Assembly: GCF_003660455.1 (NCBI RefSeq)
Contig: NZ_QZVR01000021.1
Span: 1 to 64,000 of the forward strand
Direction of reading: 5' to 3'
Length of the DNA stretch: 64,000 nucleotides
DNA from: Nocardioides ferulae
GTDB lineage: Bacteria; Actinomycetota; Actinomycetes; Propionibacteriales; Nocardioidaceae
How positions within the stretch are numbered: position 1 is the stretch's first letter; each line of letters opens with the position of its first letter. The translations under genes were made by a program, and so were the position numbers. Below the pieces are notes generated by a model. It was not told where the DNA came from. It made no database searches and was given only the letters and a program-made list of their open reading frames with translations. Shown here piece by piece: positions 43,813 through 52,036 of the stretch.

Positions 43813-43834
43813 GAACTAGAATAGGTACCAGTTC
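43813..43834. promoter_or_regulatory. Operator-like dyad over the Liv-operon -10
   Basis: Ends GAACT (43813-43817) and AGTTC (43830-43834) flank AATAGGTA; the minus-strand -10 TATTCT lies within it. It resembles a TetR-family site and is a two-mismatch relative of the KstR consensus. Confidence 0.45.
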
Positions 43835-43931
43835 AACGAGGCGGTCCGGCAAAGGTGACGCGAGACACAGGACTGCTTTCGGCCGGTTCCGGAGACCGAT
43901 CCGGGCCCCGCCCGCGCCGCCCGGCCGGGGG

Positions 43932-45671
43932 CTACCGGGCCGGGCGTGCCTCCGTGCCGGTGTCGCCGTCCGAGCCGGTGTCGGGGTCGGGGTCGGTGCC
44001 GGAGTCTCTGTCGGGCTGCTCGGAGTCCTCGCCGAGGCCGGGCTCCGGATCCGGGTCGGTGGTGTCCACCTCGAGCACACCCGAGCCGAGGTCGAGCGCC
44101 TGGTAGGGCTGTACGACGTACCCACCCGTGGTGCGCAGCGTGACCGCCTGCACCCCGGCCGGGCGGCCGTCGCGGTAGGTCAGCACGGTGACCATGGCCG
44201 GACGGCGGGGCTTGGAGCCGACCGCGATCGCGTAGGCCGCTCCCCCGGTGGTGCCGTTGGTGTAGCTGTAGCCGACCAGGCCGCCGTGTCCGACCACGCG
44301 GGTCGGGCCGACCTGCTCGTGCAGGTGCCCGCCGACCACGAGGTCGACGCAGCCGCGGGCCAGCGACTCGCGGCCCAGGTTCGCGTCGTGGACGAGCAGG
44401 GTGGAGACCCGCTCGCCGTCCTCCTGCGCGGCGCAGGCCTCGTCGGCGAGCCTGGTCTCGACCTCGTCGAAGCTCAGCCCGGTCTCGTCGCGCCAGTTGC
44501 CCAGTCCGCTCGAACGCGGGTCCGGGACGCCCAGCAGCGTCGACCCGCCGGGGCCGTCGACCACGTCGCCATCGAGCACGCTCCACCCCAGCTCGGCGAG
44601 GTAGTCGCCGACGAAGTCGCCCTGGTCGTGGTTGCCGGTCACCGCCCAGCGGTCGACGTCGTCGAACGCCGCGGTCACCGAGTCCAGTGAGAACGCCTCC
44701 CAGGTGCTGCCGGTCGAGGTGTCGTCCCCGGCGTCGAAGACGCCCGTGGCGCCGGCCCGGTCGCCGATCGCGCGGGCCACCTTGTCCATGCCGACGTTGT
44801 CGTGCCGGTCGCTGACCAGCACGACGGTGGTCTCCCCCTCCTCGGGGGTGCGCAGCGGCAGCTCGGCGGCCCGCTCGGCGGCGTCGGCGTAGAAGCCCTT
44901 GCTCTTCTCGTAGGTGCTCACCGCGCTCTCGATCAGCCGCCGGGTGCCGCTCGTGGTGGCATCGCCGCGGACCTCGAGCCCGCGGGCCTCCTCGGGCACC
45001 GGGATCCCGGCGCCGAGGAACTCCTGCAGCGGCATCCAGTCACGACCGGCGTCGACGGTGTCGTCGTCGGAGCCCCACGGCCGCCACAGCCCGACCAGCA
45101 CCAGCGCGACCAGCAGCAGCGCCAGCACCCCCTCCGGGGTCGGCAGCCGGCGCAGCAGCTGGCGGCGCCGCTCGCTCCCGACGAGCGTCCAGATCAGGAT
45201 CGGCAGCAGGCCGAGGGCGGCACCGCGCAGCGCCGCGTCGACGGCCATGTCGACCAGCGCGTCGCGCACCTTGGCCTCGACGCCCTCCGGCTGGCTGGCC
45301 AGGAACGCGTAGCGGTCCACCAGCGCCTCGGTGGAGGGCACGTCGGTCTTGCCCAGCTGGATGTCGACACCGAACGGGACACCCGAGTCGAGCCGGACGT
45401 CGGGCAGCACCGGGCCGGTGTGGACCACGACGTAGTCCGAGAGCTCGGGGCGCAGCACGACGTCGTGGCTGGCCAGGGTGGTAGTGCGGCTGCTGCCGAG
45501 GAACAGGCCGACCGCGGCGACCGTCGCACAGGCCAGCCAGGCGAGCAGGTACGCCGTGCCGGCCGAGAGCCGGAGCGCCCCGCGCCGCAGCCCGCCCCGC
45601 GACCGCCGCGGCCGGTCTGCCGCGGTCGGCTCGGTCGGTTCGGCCGGTCGGCTCGGCTGCTGCTCGCTCAT
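43932..45671 (-). CDS. Membrane-anchored metallophosphoesterase
   Basis: 579 aa. An N-terminal helix (about 38-60) and two central helices (about 150-200) place the catalytic part outside or beneath the membrane. Calcineurin-type metal motifs follow in order: VSDRHDNVG (usual SDxH), FDAGDDTSTG, VTGNHDQGD and GGHLHEQVG. The C-terminus is a low-complexity Asp/Pro/Gly/Ser tail. It cleaves phosphomonoesters or -diesters of unknown substrate. It lies downstream of rlmB on the same strand. Confidence 0.9.
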   Translation of the reverse strand: MSEQQPSRPAEPTEPTAADRPRRSRGGLRRGALRLSAGTAYLLAWLACATVAAVGLFLGSSRTTTLASHDVVLRPELSDYVVVHTGPVLPDVRLDSGVPFGVDIQLGKTDVPSTEALVDRYAFLASQPEGVEAKVRDALVDMAVDAALRGAALGLLPILIWTLVGSERRRQLLRRLPTPEGVLALLLVALVLVGLWRPWGSDDDTVDAGRDWMPLQEFLGAGIPVPEEARGLEVRGDATTSGTRRLIESAVSTYEKSKGFYADAAERAAELPLRTPEEGETTVVLVSDRHDNVGMDKVARAIGDRAGATGVFDAGDDTSTGSTWEAFSLDSVTAAFDDVDRWAVTGNHDQGDFVGDYLAELGWSVLDGDVVDGPGGSTLLGVPDPRSSGLGNWRDETGLSFDEVETRLADEACAAQEDGERVSTLLVHDANLGRESLARGCVDLVVGGHLHEQVGPTRVVGHGGLVGYSYTNGTTGGAAYAIAVGSKPRRPAMVTVLTYRDGRPAGVQAVTLRTTGGYVVQPYQALDLGSGVLEVDTTDPDPEPGLGEDSEQPDRDSGTDPDPDTGSDGDTGTEARPAR

Positions 45672-45714
45672 CGCACTCGTCCCGACATCGGCCGCACCAG
45701 GCGGGGTCTCGGGC

Positions 45715-46656
45715 TCAGCCGCGGGCCCGCGCGATGGCGTACAGGGTCACCGACGCGGCGACCCCCGCGTTGAGGGACTCGACGTTGTTGGCCATCGGGA
45801 TCGAGACCAGCTGGTCGCAGGTCTCGGCGACCAGCCGCGAGAGCCCCTTGCCCTCGGAGCCGACGACCACGACCAGCGGGCCGTCGGCGAGGTCGAGGTC
45901 GGGCAGCGTCGCGTCGCCGTCGGCGGCCAGCCCGACGACCATGCAGCCGGCGTCCTGGTAGGCCTTGAGCGTGCGGGTCAGGTTGACCGTCTGGGCGACG
46001 GGGATCCGGGCCGCCGCGCCGGCGCTGGTCTTCCAGGCCGAGGCGGTCATGCCGGCCGCGCGCCGCTCGGGGACGACGACGCCGTGGGCGCCGAACGCGG
46101 CCGCGCTGCGGACCACCGCCCCCAGGTTGCGCGGGTCGGTGACCGAGTCCAGGACGACGACCAGCGGCGGCTCGCCGAGCTCCTCGGCCCGGGCCAGCAG
46201 GTCGTCGGGGTGGGCGTACTCGTAGGCCGGGATCTTCGCGGCCAGGCCCTGGTGCACGGCACCGCCCGTGAGCCGGTCGAGCTCACCCCGGCCGACCTCG
46301 AGCAGCGAGACCCCCTGCTCGGCGGCCAGCCGGAACGCCTCGCGCAGCCGGCCGTCGCGCTCGGCGCCCTCGGCGACGTAGACGCCGGTGACCGGCACCC
46401 CCTCGCGGAGCGCCTCGACCACCGAGTTGCGCCCGGCGATCCACTCGACGTCGCCGCCGGTGCGGCGCCGCGGCCGGGCCGCGCCGGCCTTCTCGCCGCG
46501 CTGCTTGGCCTTGTAGGCCTTGTGGTAGGGCCGCTCGTCGGCCTTGGGGGTGGGCCCCTTGCCCTCGAGCCCGCGCTTGACCCGACCGCCGGAGCCCGCG
46601 GTGGGGCCCTTGCTGGACTTGCGGATCGCGCCCTTGCGCTGTGAGTTGCCTGCCAC
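45715..46656 (-). CDS. rlmB: 23S rRNA (guanosine-2'-O-)-methyltransferase RlmB
   Basis: 313 aa. The basic N-terminal extension (to about residue 65) precedes the substrate-binding domain (VEWIAGRNSVVEAL). SpoU motifs follow: 1, DSVTDPRNLGAVVRSAAAFG; 2, VVGSEGKGLSRLV; 3, IPMANNVESLNAGVAASV. It methylates G2251 in the 23S peptidyl-transferase loop using SAM. cysS lies directly upstream on the same strand, the conserved actinobacterial order. Confidence 0.95.
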   Translation of the reverse strand: MAGNSQRKGAIRKSSKGPTAGSGGRVKRGLEGKGPTPKADERPYHKAYKAKQRGEKAGAARPRRRTGGDVEWIAGRNSVVEALREGVPVTGVYVAEGAERDGRLREAFRLAAEQGVSLLEVGRGELDRLTGGAVHQGLAAKIPAYEYAHPDDLLARAEELGEPPLVVVLDSVTDPRNLGAVVRSAAAFGAHGVVVPERRAAGMTASAWKTSAGAAARIPVAQTVNLTRTLKAYQDAGCMVVGLAADGDATLPDLDLADGPLVVVVGSEGKGLSRLVAETCDQLVSIPMANNVESLNAGVAASVTLYAIARARG

Positions 46657-46731
46657 GTCAGTGTCCGTTCGGGTGGGAGAGCCGCGGCGCGAGCCACGGA
46701 TGGGCCGGGTCGACCGGGGGGCGGCCGGCCA

Positions 46732-48177
46732 TCAGGCCAGGCTCCACTTCGGCCCGGCGGGAGTGTCCTCGATCTCGACACCGGCGGTCTTGAGCCGGTC
46801 GCGGATCGCGTCGGCGGTGGCGAAGTCCTTGCCGGCCCGGGCCTCGGCGCGCTGCTCGAGCAGCGTGCCGACCAGGGCGTCGACCACGTGGGTGAGCCGC
46901 TCGTCGGTGTCGCCGGCGCCGCGGGTGCCCCAGGCGGGGTCGTCGGGGTGCAGGCCCAGCACGTCGAGCCAGGCCTCGACCTGGCGGCGTACGTCGCGCA
47001 GCGCCACCGAGTCGCCCTCGCCGAGCAGCTTGTTGCCGTGGCGGATCGCGTCGAAGACCACCGCGATCGCTGCCGGGGTGCCGAGGTCGTCGTCCATCGC
47101 CTCGTCGAAGCGGCGCTCCAGCTCGGGCAGGAAGTCGGCCTCGCGCTCGGTGCCGTCGACCGGGCCGTCGGCGGCGACCTCGAGGGCGCGGTGCAGGAAG
47201 TTCTCGATGCGGCGGAAGCCGGCCGCGGCCTCCTCGAGCGCCTCGAAGCTGAACTCGACGTGGCTGCGGTAGTGCGCGGAGACGAGGTAGAACCGCAGCT
47301 CGATGCCGCGGAAGCGCTGGAGCACCGCGGGGATCGTCAGCGAGTTGCCGAGCGACTTGCTCATCTTCTCGCCGGCAGTGGTGATCCAGGCGTTGTGCAT
47401 CCAGTACGACGCGAACGGGTGGCCGGCGGCGCGCGACTGGGCCTGCTCGTTCTCGTGGTGGGGGAAGCGCAGGTCGACCCCGCCGCCGTGGATGTCGAAG
47501 GCGGAGCCGAGGTACTTCAGCGCCATCGCGGAGCACTCGATGTGCCAGCCCGGACGGCCGCGGCCCCACGGGCTGGGCCACGCGGCGGTGGCCGGCTCGG
47601 AGTCGGCCTTCCAGCCCTTCCAGAGCGCGAAGTCGCGCGGGTCGCGCTTGCCCCGGGGGTCGGCGTCCTCGGCCGCCTCCATGTCGTCGACGCCCTGACG
47701 GGTCAGCTCGCCGTACGCCGGCCAGGAGCGCACGTCGAAGTAGACGTCGCCGCTGCCGTCGTCGGCGGCGTAGGCGTGGCCCTTCTCGATCAGGTCGCCG
47801 ATCAGCTCGACCATCTCGGGCACGTGGCCGGTGGCCGCCGGCTCGTAGGTCGGCGGCTCGACGTTGAGCGCGGCGTAGGCGGCGGTGAGCTCGCGCTGCA
47901 TCGCGTAGGCGAGGTTGAACCAGGCCCGGCCCTGCGCGGCGGACTTGGCCAGGATCTTGTCGTCGATGTCGGTGACGTTGCGGATGAACGTCACGTCGTA
48001 GCCGCGGTGCCGCAGCCAGCGCTGGAGGACGTCGAAGTTGACCCCGGAGCGGACGTGTCCGACGTGCGGCTCGGACTGGACCGTCAGGCCACACACGTAG
48101 ACGCGGGCCTTCCCCTCCTCGAGGGGGACGAAGTCGCGGACTTCGCGGGTCGCGGTGTCGTAGAGCCGGATGGTCAC
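46732..48177 (-). CDS. cysS: Cysteinyl-tRNA synthetase
   Basis: 481 aa, GTG 48177. Class I aaRS motifs: YVCGLTVQSEPHVGHVRSG (HIGH region), zinc ligands in the catalytic core (PGWHIECSAMA, HHENE), and KMSKSLGNSL. Its length and C-terminal domain fit CysS rather than the shorter mycothiol ligase MshC. The GTG follows a TAGACT -10 by 7 nt. In related genomes ispF lies just upstream in the same direction; here it is 7.5 kb away on the other strand. Confidence 0.97.
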   Translation of the reverse strand: MTIRLYDTATREVRDFVPLEEGKARVYVCGLTVQSEPHVGHVRSGVNFDVLQRWLRHRGYDVTFIRNVTDIDDKILAKSAAQGRAWFNLAYAMQRELTAAYAALNVEPPTYEPAATGHVPEMVELIGDLIEKGHAYAADDGSGDVYFDVRSWPAYGELTRQGVDDMEAAEDADPRGKRDPRDFALWKGWKADSEPATAAWPSPWGRGRPGWHIECSAMALKYLGSAFDIHGGGVDLRFPHHENEQAQSRAAGHPFASYWMHNAWITTAGEKMSKSLGNSLTIPAVLQRFRGIELRFYLVSAHYRSHVEFSFEALEEAAAGFRRIENFLHRALEVAADGPVDGTEREADFLPELERRFDEAMDDDLGTPAAIAVVFDAIRHGNKLLGEGDSVALRDVRRQVEAWLDVLGLHPDDPAWGTRGAGDTDERLTHVVDALVGTLLEQRAEARAGKDFATADAIRDRLKTAGVEIEDTPAGPKWSLA

Positions 48178-48184
48178 ACGGGCG

Positions 48185-48190
48185 AGTCTA
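48185..48190 (-). promoter_or_regulatory. -10 element, leaderless start of cysS
   Basis: TAGACT on the minus strand ends 7 nt before GTG 48177. Confidence 0.55.
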
Positions 48191-48223
48191 GTTGTCGGGG
48201 CGGTTCGGCCCCGCTTCCGCGTG

Positions 48224-48271
48224 GGTCGTGTGCCTGGGGACGCGACATGGCGCGTCCCCAGGCACACGACC
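48224..48271. repeat. Large perfect palindrome, family D, copy 1
   Basis: A 21-bp perfect inverted repeat (48224-48244 and 48251-48271) with a six-base spacer; each arm starts GGTCGTGTGCC. It lies between the divergent cysS and C39-peptidase genes, so it is not a terminator of either. The outer arm sequence recurs at 33445-33492. Confidence 0.85.
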
Positions 48272-48338
48272 GGGGCGCAGAGGGGCACCGCCAGGTATCG
48301 ATCCTGTTTCTCCTGTGACGCACGGGACGGTTGACGCT

Positions 48339-48344
48339 TATCGT
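48339..48344 (+). promoter_or_regulatory. -10 element, leaderless start of the C39 peptidase gene
   Basis: TATCGT ends 6 nt before GTG 48351. Confidence 0.5.
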
Positions 48345-48350
48345 GGCCGG

Positions 48351-49643
48351 GTGCGTCGCTCCCTCGCCCTGCTGTCCGCCGTCCTGCCGATGGTCGCCTC
48401 CCTGCTGGCCGTCGGCCCCGGACTCGATGCGGGAGCGGGCGCGGCGGCCGCTGCCATCTCCGCGCCGGCCGCAGCGGCGCCGGCGCGGAACGTCTCGTAC
48501 GTCGAGTGGGACACCCCCGCGGAGCTGCGCACGGGCGTCCGGCGCGGCGTCGCGGTGAAGCGCGGCGCCCTGGTGCTCGCCGCCGACCCGGCCCGGTCGC
48601 GCCGGCACGCCGGTCGCCGGTTCGACGCCGGCAGCTGGACCTCGCCGTGGACCGCACCCGCGTTCGCGCTCACCGAGCTGATCGCCTCGTGGGACGCCCG
48701 CACCCCCGGCGACAGCTGGGTCGAGATCTCGGTGCGCGGCCAGGACGGCCAGGGCCGCACCTCCAGCTGGGACGTCCTCGGGCGCTGGGCCGCCGGCGAC
48801 AAGGCGTTCCGGCGCACCAGCGTCAGCGGCCAGGGCGACGACCTGGCCGACGTCGCGGTCGACACCTGGCGGGCGAACAGCGCCGAAGGGCTCACCCGGT
48901 GGCAGCTGCGGGTCGGCCTGATGCGCGGCGCCGGTGCCGACTCGCCCTCACCGCGGGTGGACACGATCGGCGCGGTCGCCACCCGGCTGCCCGACGTCGA
49001 CTCCGTGCCCACCTCACGGCCGGGGGTCGCCCGGGGCGTGGTGCTCGACGTGCCGCGCTACTCGCAGATGGTCCACGACGGCCACTACCCGGCGTACGGC
49101 GGCGGCGGTGAGGCGTGGTGCTCGCCCACGTCGACGTCGATGGTGCTCGGCTACTACGACGCGCTGCCCCCGAAGCGGGCGTGGTCGTTCGTGCCGAAGG
49201 GGCACCCGCAGCCCTGGGTCGACGCGGCCGCGCGCGCGACCTACGACCACGCCTACCGCGGCACCGGCAACTGGCCGTTCAACACCGCGTTCGCGGCGAC
49301 CCGCACCGGCCGGGCGTTCGTGACCCGGCTGCGGTCGATGAAGGAGGCCGAGCGGTTCATCGCGGCGGGCATCCCGCTGGTGATCTCGGTGGCGTTCGGC
49401 CGCGGCGAGCTGTCGGGGGCGCCGATCTCGTCGACCAACGGGCACCTGATGGTGGTCGTCGGGTTCACCGACGACGGCGACGTGGTGGTCAACGACCCGG
49501 CCGCGGCGACCAACGCCGGCGTGCGGCGCACCTATGACCGCGGCCAGCTCGAGGACGTCTGGCTGCCCGCCTCCGGCGGCGTGACCTACGTGATCACCGA
49601 CGCCGACCACCCCCTCCCCGAGGGCGGCCGCGGCGCGTGGTGA
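48351..49643 (+). CDS. Secreted C39-family cysteine peptidase
   Basis: 430 aa, GTG. A signal peptide (about residues 1-40) is followed by a beta-rich N-terminal domain and then a papain-like C39_2 domain: catalytic Cys in GGEAWCSPTSTSMVLGYY, catalytic His in STNGHLMVVVGF, and the VVVNDPAAATN Asp/Asn region. It should act outside the cell. The target is unknown; unlike bacteriocin-processing C39 proteins it is not fused to an ABC transporter. Its last codons and stop lie inside a 92-bp repeat that recurs 3.57 kb downstream. Confidence 0.9.
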   Translation: MRRSLALLSAVLPMVASLLAVGPGLDAGAGAAAAAISAPAAAAPARNVSYVEWDTPAELRTGVRRGVAVKRGALVLAADPARSRRHAGRRFDAGSWTSPWTAPAFALTELIASWDARTPGDSWVEISVRGQDGQGRTSSWDVLGRWAAGDKAFRRTSVSGQGDDLADVAVDTWRANSAEGLTRWQLRVGLMRGAGADSPSPRVDTIGAVATRLPDVDSVPTSRPGVARGVVLDVPRYSQMVHDGHYPAYGGGGEAWCSPTSTSMVLGYYDALPPKRAWSFVPKGHPQPWVDAAARATYDHAYRGTGNWPFNTAFAATRTGRAFVTRLRSMKEAERFIAAGIPLVISVAFGRGELSGAPISSTNGHLMVVVGFTDDGDVVVNDPAAATNAGVRRTYDRGQLEDVWLPASGGVTYVITDADHPLPEGGRGAW

Positions 49644-49725
49644 CCCGTTCGTCGCCGACCCGTCACTGATTCCCGCGTTTCTGCGGCGTGTCGGGGAACG
49701 ATCGACGACTCGGCCGCCCTCGGCG
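49634..49725 (+). repeat. 92-bp direct repeat, left copy (contains family B copy 5)
   Basis: Matches 53204-53295 in the same orientation with 87 of 92 bases identical, offset 3570 bp. It includes the C39 stop codon and the full family B palindrome (49653-49714). Together with the right copy it brackets the metal-transport genes. Confidence 0.85.
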
Positions 49726-49738
49726 TCCGGCTGACGCC

Positions 49739-49793
49739 GAGTGACGCGATCGGCACCTTCCGGGGCCCCCGGAGCATGCCGTTCGCGTCACTC
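49739..49793. repeat. Palindrome family C, copy 1
   Basis: GAGTGACGCGATCGGCA (49739-49755) pairs with TGCCGTTCGCGTCACTC (49777-49793), one mismatch in 17. A second copy is at 53144-53198. Confidence 0.8.
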
Positions 49794-49818
49794 GCGGTCT
49801 CCACGTCCCAGTCGCCCG

Positions 49819-49963
49819 CCGAGTCGGCGCTACTGCAGACACCTGACCGCCGAGTCGGCGCGAATGCAGACCCAGGCCCGCCGAGTCGGCGCCACTGCAG
49901 ACCCCGCCCACCGGCACTAACGCCGACTCGACCCTCTGAGCCACGGCACTTGCGCCGACTCGG
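49819..49963. repeat. Repeat island, family E (five copies)
   Basis: A unit near CCGAGTCGGCGCnAnTGCAGAC occurs three times forward (49819, 49850, 49881) and twice inverted (ending 49930 and 49963, as GCACTtGCGCCGACTCGG-like). It lies between the family C palindrome and the ATPase stop. Each unit is itself partly palindromic (CCGAGTCGG). No gene is encoded. Confidence 0.75.
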
Positions 49964-49980
49964 CCCGCCCGTCGGTCGCC

Positions 49981-51924
49981 TCACGCCCTCGCACCGACCG
50001 TCCGCTCCATCTCGTACGCCGCAGCGTCACCGCCGGCGCCCGTCGACCGGGTGGCGGCGGGCCGGCGCAGCAGCCGCATCGCGTTCGCGATGACGACCAG
50101 CACCGACACCTCGTGCACGAGCATGCCGACCGCCATCGTGACGCCGCCGAAGAGCACCCCGGCCAGGAGCGCGGCGACCGTGGCCAGGGCGATCGCGATG
50201 TTCTGACGCATGACCGCGACGGTGCGGCGGGCCAACCGCACGGATTGCGGCAGCTTGGCGAGGTCGTCGGCCATCAGGGCGATGTCGGCGGTCTCGATGG
50301 CCACGCCGGTGCCGGCCACCCCCATCGCGACGCCGATGTCGGCGGTGGCGAGCGCGGGTGCGTCGTTGACGCCGTCACCGACCATGGCGACCACGTGTCC
50401 GCGGGACTGCAGGTCGCGGACCGCGGCGAGCTTGTCCTCGGGCAGCAGCCCGGCGCGGACCTCGTCGACGCCGACCTGGGCGGCGACCGCCTCGGCGACC
50501 TGCCTGGTGTCGCCGGTGAGCATGACCACCCGGCGTACTCCGACGGCGTGCAGGTCGCGCACCATCTGCTCGGCGTCGGGTCGCACCCGGTCGGCGACGG
50601 CGACCACGCCGGCCAGGACTCCGTCGACGGCGACCGCCATCGGCGTCCGGCCGGCGGCGGCCAGCGAGTCCAGAGTGGTCTCGACGTCGGCAACGGCCAC
50701 GTCCTGGGCCCGCAGCAGCGCGAGGTTGCCGACGACGACCCGGTGACCGTCGACGGTGGCGACGATGCCGCGGCCTGGCACGGGTTCGGTGGAGTCGGGA
50801 AGGCCGGTGACGTCGAGGCCGGCCGCGCGGGCCGCCTCGATGATCGGCCGGGCGAGCGGGTGCTCGGAGCCGGCCTCGGCGCGGGCGGCCCAGCCGAGCA
50901 CGTCGTCCCGGTCGCGGGCAGGGTCGAGCACGACGACATCGGTGAGGTGGGGGCGGCCCTCGGTGAGCGTGCCGGTCTTGTCGAGCGCGACCGCGTCGAT
51001 CCGGGCGGAGGTCTCGAGGAACTCCCCGCCCTTGATCAGGATGCCGTCGCGGGCGCCGCGGCCGATGCCGGCGACCACCGCGACCGGGATCGAGATGACC
51101 AGAGCGCCCGGGCAGCCGATGACCAGCAGCGTGAGCGCCAGCACGACGTCGCCGGTGGCGAGGCCGAGGACCAACGCCGAGGCGATGATGCCGGGGGTGT
51201 ACCAGGCGGAGAACCGGTCCATGAACGCCGCGGTGCGGGCCTTGGCGTCCTGCGCCTCCTCCACCCGGTGGATGATCCGGGCCAGTGTGGTGTCGGCACC
51301 CACGCCGGTGGCACGCACCTGCAGGAAGCCGCCGTGCGAGACGGTCCCGGCGAAGACCCGGTCGCCCTCGGCCTTCTCGACCGGCATCGACTCTCCGGTG
51401 ATCGCCGCCTCGTCGAGGGCGCCGTTGCCGGACAGCACGACCCCGTCGACCGGCACCTGGGCGCCGTTCTTGACCAGGACCGTCTCACCGGCCGCCACCG
51501 CCGCGGCGTGGACCTCGACCTGCTCGCCGTCGCGGAGCACGACCGCGACGTCGGGCGCCACGGCCACGAGCTCGGCGAGTGCCGAGCGGGTGCGGGTCAG
51601 CGTGGCGCTCTCGAGCGCGTGGCCGACCGCGAACAGGAAGGTCACCGCGGCGGCCTCCCAGTGCTCACCGATGATGACCGCGCCGATCGCCGCCACCGAC
51701 ACCAGCAGGTCGATGCCGACCACCCGGGCGGTGAGTGCGCGGGCGGCCTGCCTGACGATGCCCGCCCCCGCGACCACCGCGGCCGCGACCATGAGCAGGT
51801 CGCTCGCGAGGCCGGCGCCCGGCACCCGCGCTGACGCGAGCGACGCCGCGATCAGCAGCCCGCTGACCAGCGGCACGCTCCACCGCCACTGTCGCCACTG
51901 CCACCGGGTCCGTACCTCGTCCAT
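49981..51924 (-). CDS. P1B-type heavy-metal-transporting ATPase lacking an HMA domain
   Basis: 647 aa. P-type ATPase order is complete: membrane helices, phosphatase motif ITGESMPV, the intramembrane metal motif, phosphorylation site DKTGTLTEG (D315), HP motif SEHPLA, and MVGDGVNDAPALATAD. The transmembrane metal motif is CPG (C271-G273), not the usual CPC, CPH or SPC, so the transported metal is uncertain. There is no N-terminal metal-binding domain; a separate HMA protein is encoded nearby. The promoter carries a perfect Fnr-type box centred 41.5 bp upstream of the predicted start. Confidence 0.93.
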   Translation of the reverse strand: MDEVRTRWQWRQWRWSVPLVSGLLIAASLASARVPGAGLASDLLMVAAAVVAGAGIVRQAARALTARVVGIDLLVSVAAIGAVIIGEHWEAAAVTFLFAVGHALESATLTRTRSALAELVAVAPDVAVVLRDGEQVEVHAAAVAAGETVLVKNGAQVPVDGVVLSGNGALDEAAITGESMPVEKAEGDRVFAGTVSHGGFLQVRATGVGADTTLARIIHRVEEAQDAKARTAAFMDRFSAWYTPGIIASALVLGLATGDVVLALTLLVIGCPGALVISIPVAVVAGIGRGARDGILIKGGEFLETSARIDAVALDKTGTLTEGRPHLTDVVVLDPARDRDDVLGWAARAEAGSEHPLARPIIEAARAAGLDVTGLPDSTEPVPGRGIVATVDGHRVVVGNLALLRAQDVAVADVETTLDSLAAAGRTPMAVAVDGVLAGVVAVADRVRPDAEQMVRDLHAVGVRRVVMLTGDTRQVAEAVAAQVGVDEVRAGLLPEDKLAAVRDLQSRGHVVAMVGDGVNDAPALATADIGVAMGVAGTGVAIETADIALMADDLAKLPQSVRLARRTVAVMRQNIAIALATVAALLAGVLFGGVTMAVGMLVHEVSVLVVIANAMRLLRRPAATRSTGAGGDAAAYEMERTVGARA

Positions 51925-51972
51925 GTCCGTCCGCTCCTCTCGTCCCAGCCCCTCTGCGGGGTCTCGCTCGGG

Positions 51973-51978
51973 ACGCTA
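51973..51978 (-). promoter_or_regulatory. -10 element of the ATPase promoter
   Basis: TAGCGT on the minus strand, 22 bp from the Fnr-type box at 52001-52014. Confidence 0.55.
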
Positions 51979-52000
51979 GGCGCGTCGGCGACGCCGTTCC

Positions 52001-52014
52001 TTGACGCAGGTCAA
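52001..52014. promoter_or_regulatory. Crp/Fnr-type activator box for the ATPase
   Basis: TTGACGCAGGTCAA, a perfect TTGAC-N4-GTCAA dyad. Its distance to the -10 gives a centre at about -41.5, the class II activator position. It lies between the ATPase gene and the regulator gene. Confidence 0.7.
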
Positions 52015-52036
52015 CCGCGCGGCCAGCGGGCTGAGG

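Noticed and set aside
46732..48177. MshC (mycothiol cysteine ligase) instead of CysS
   Set aside because: The length (481 aa), the C-terminal anticodon-binding part and the adjacent rlmB fit CysS.
49819..49963. Remnant of an insertion sequence
   Set aside because: No transposase fragment or target-site duplication can be seen.
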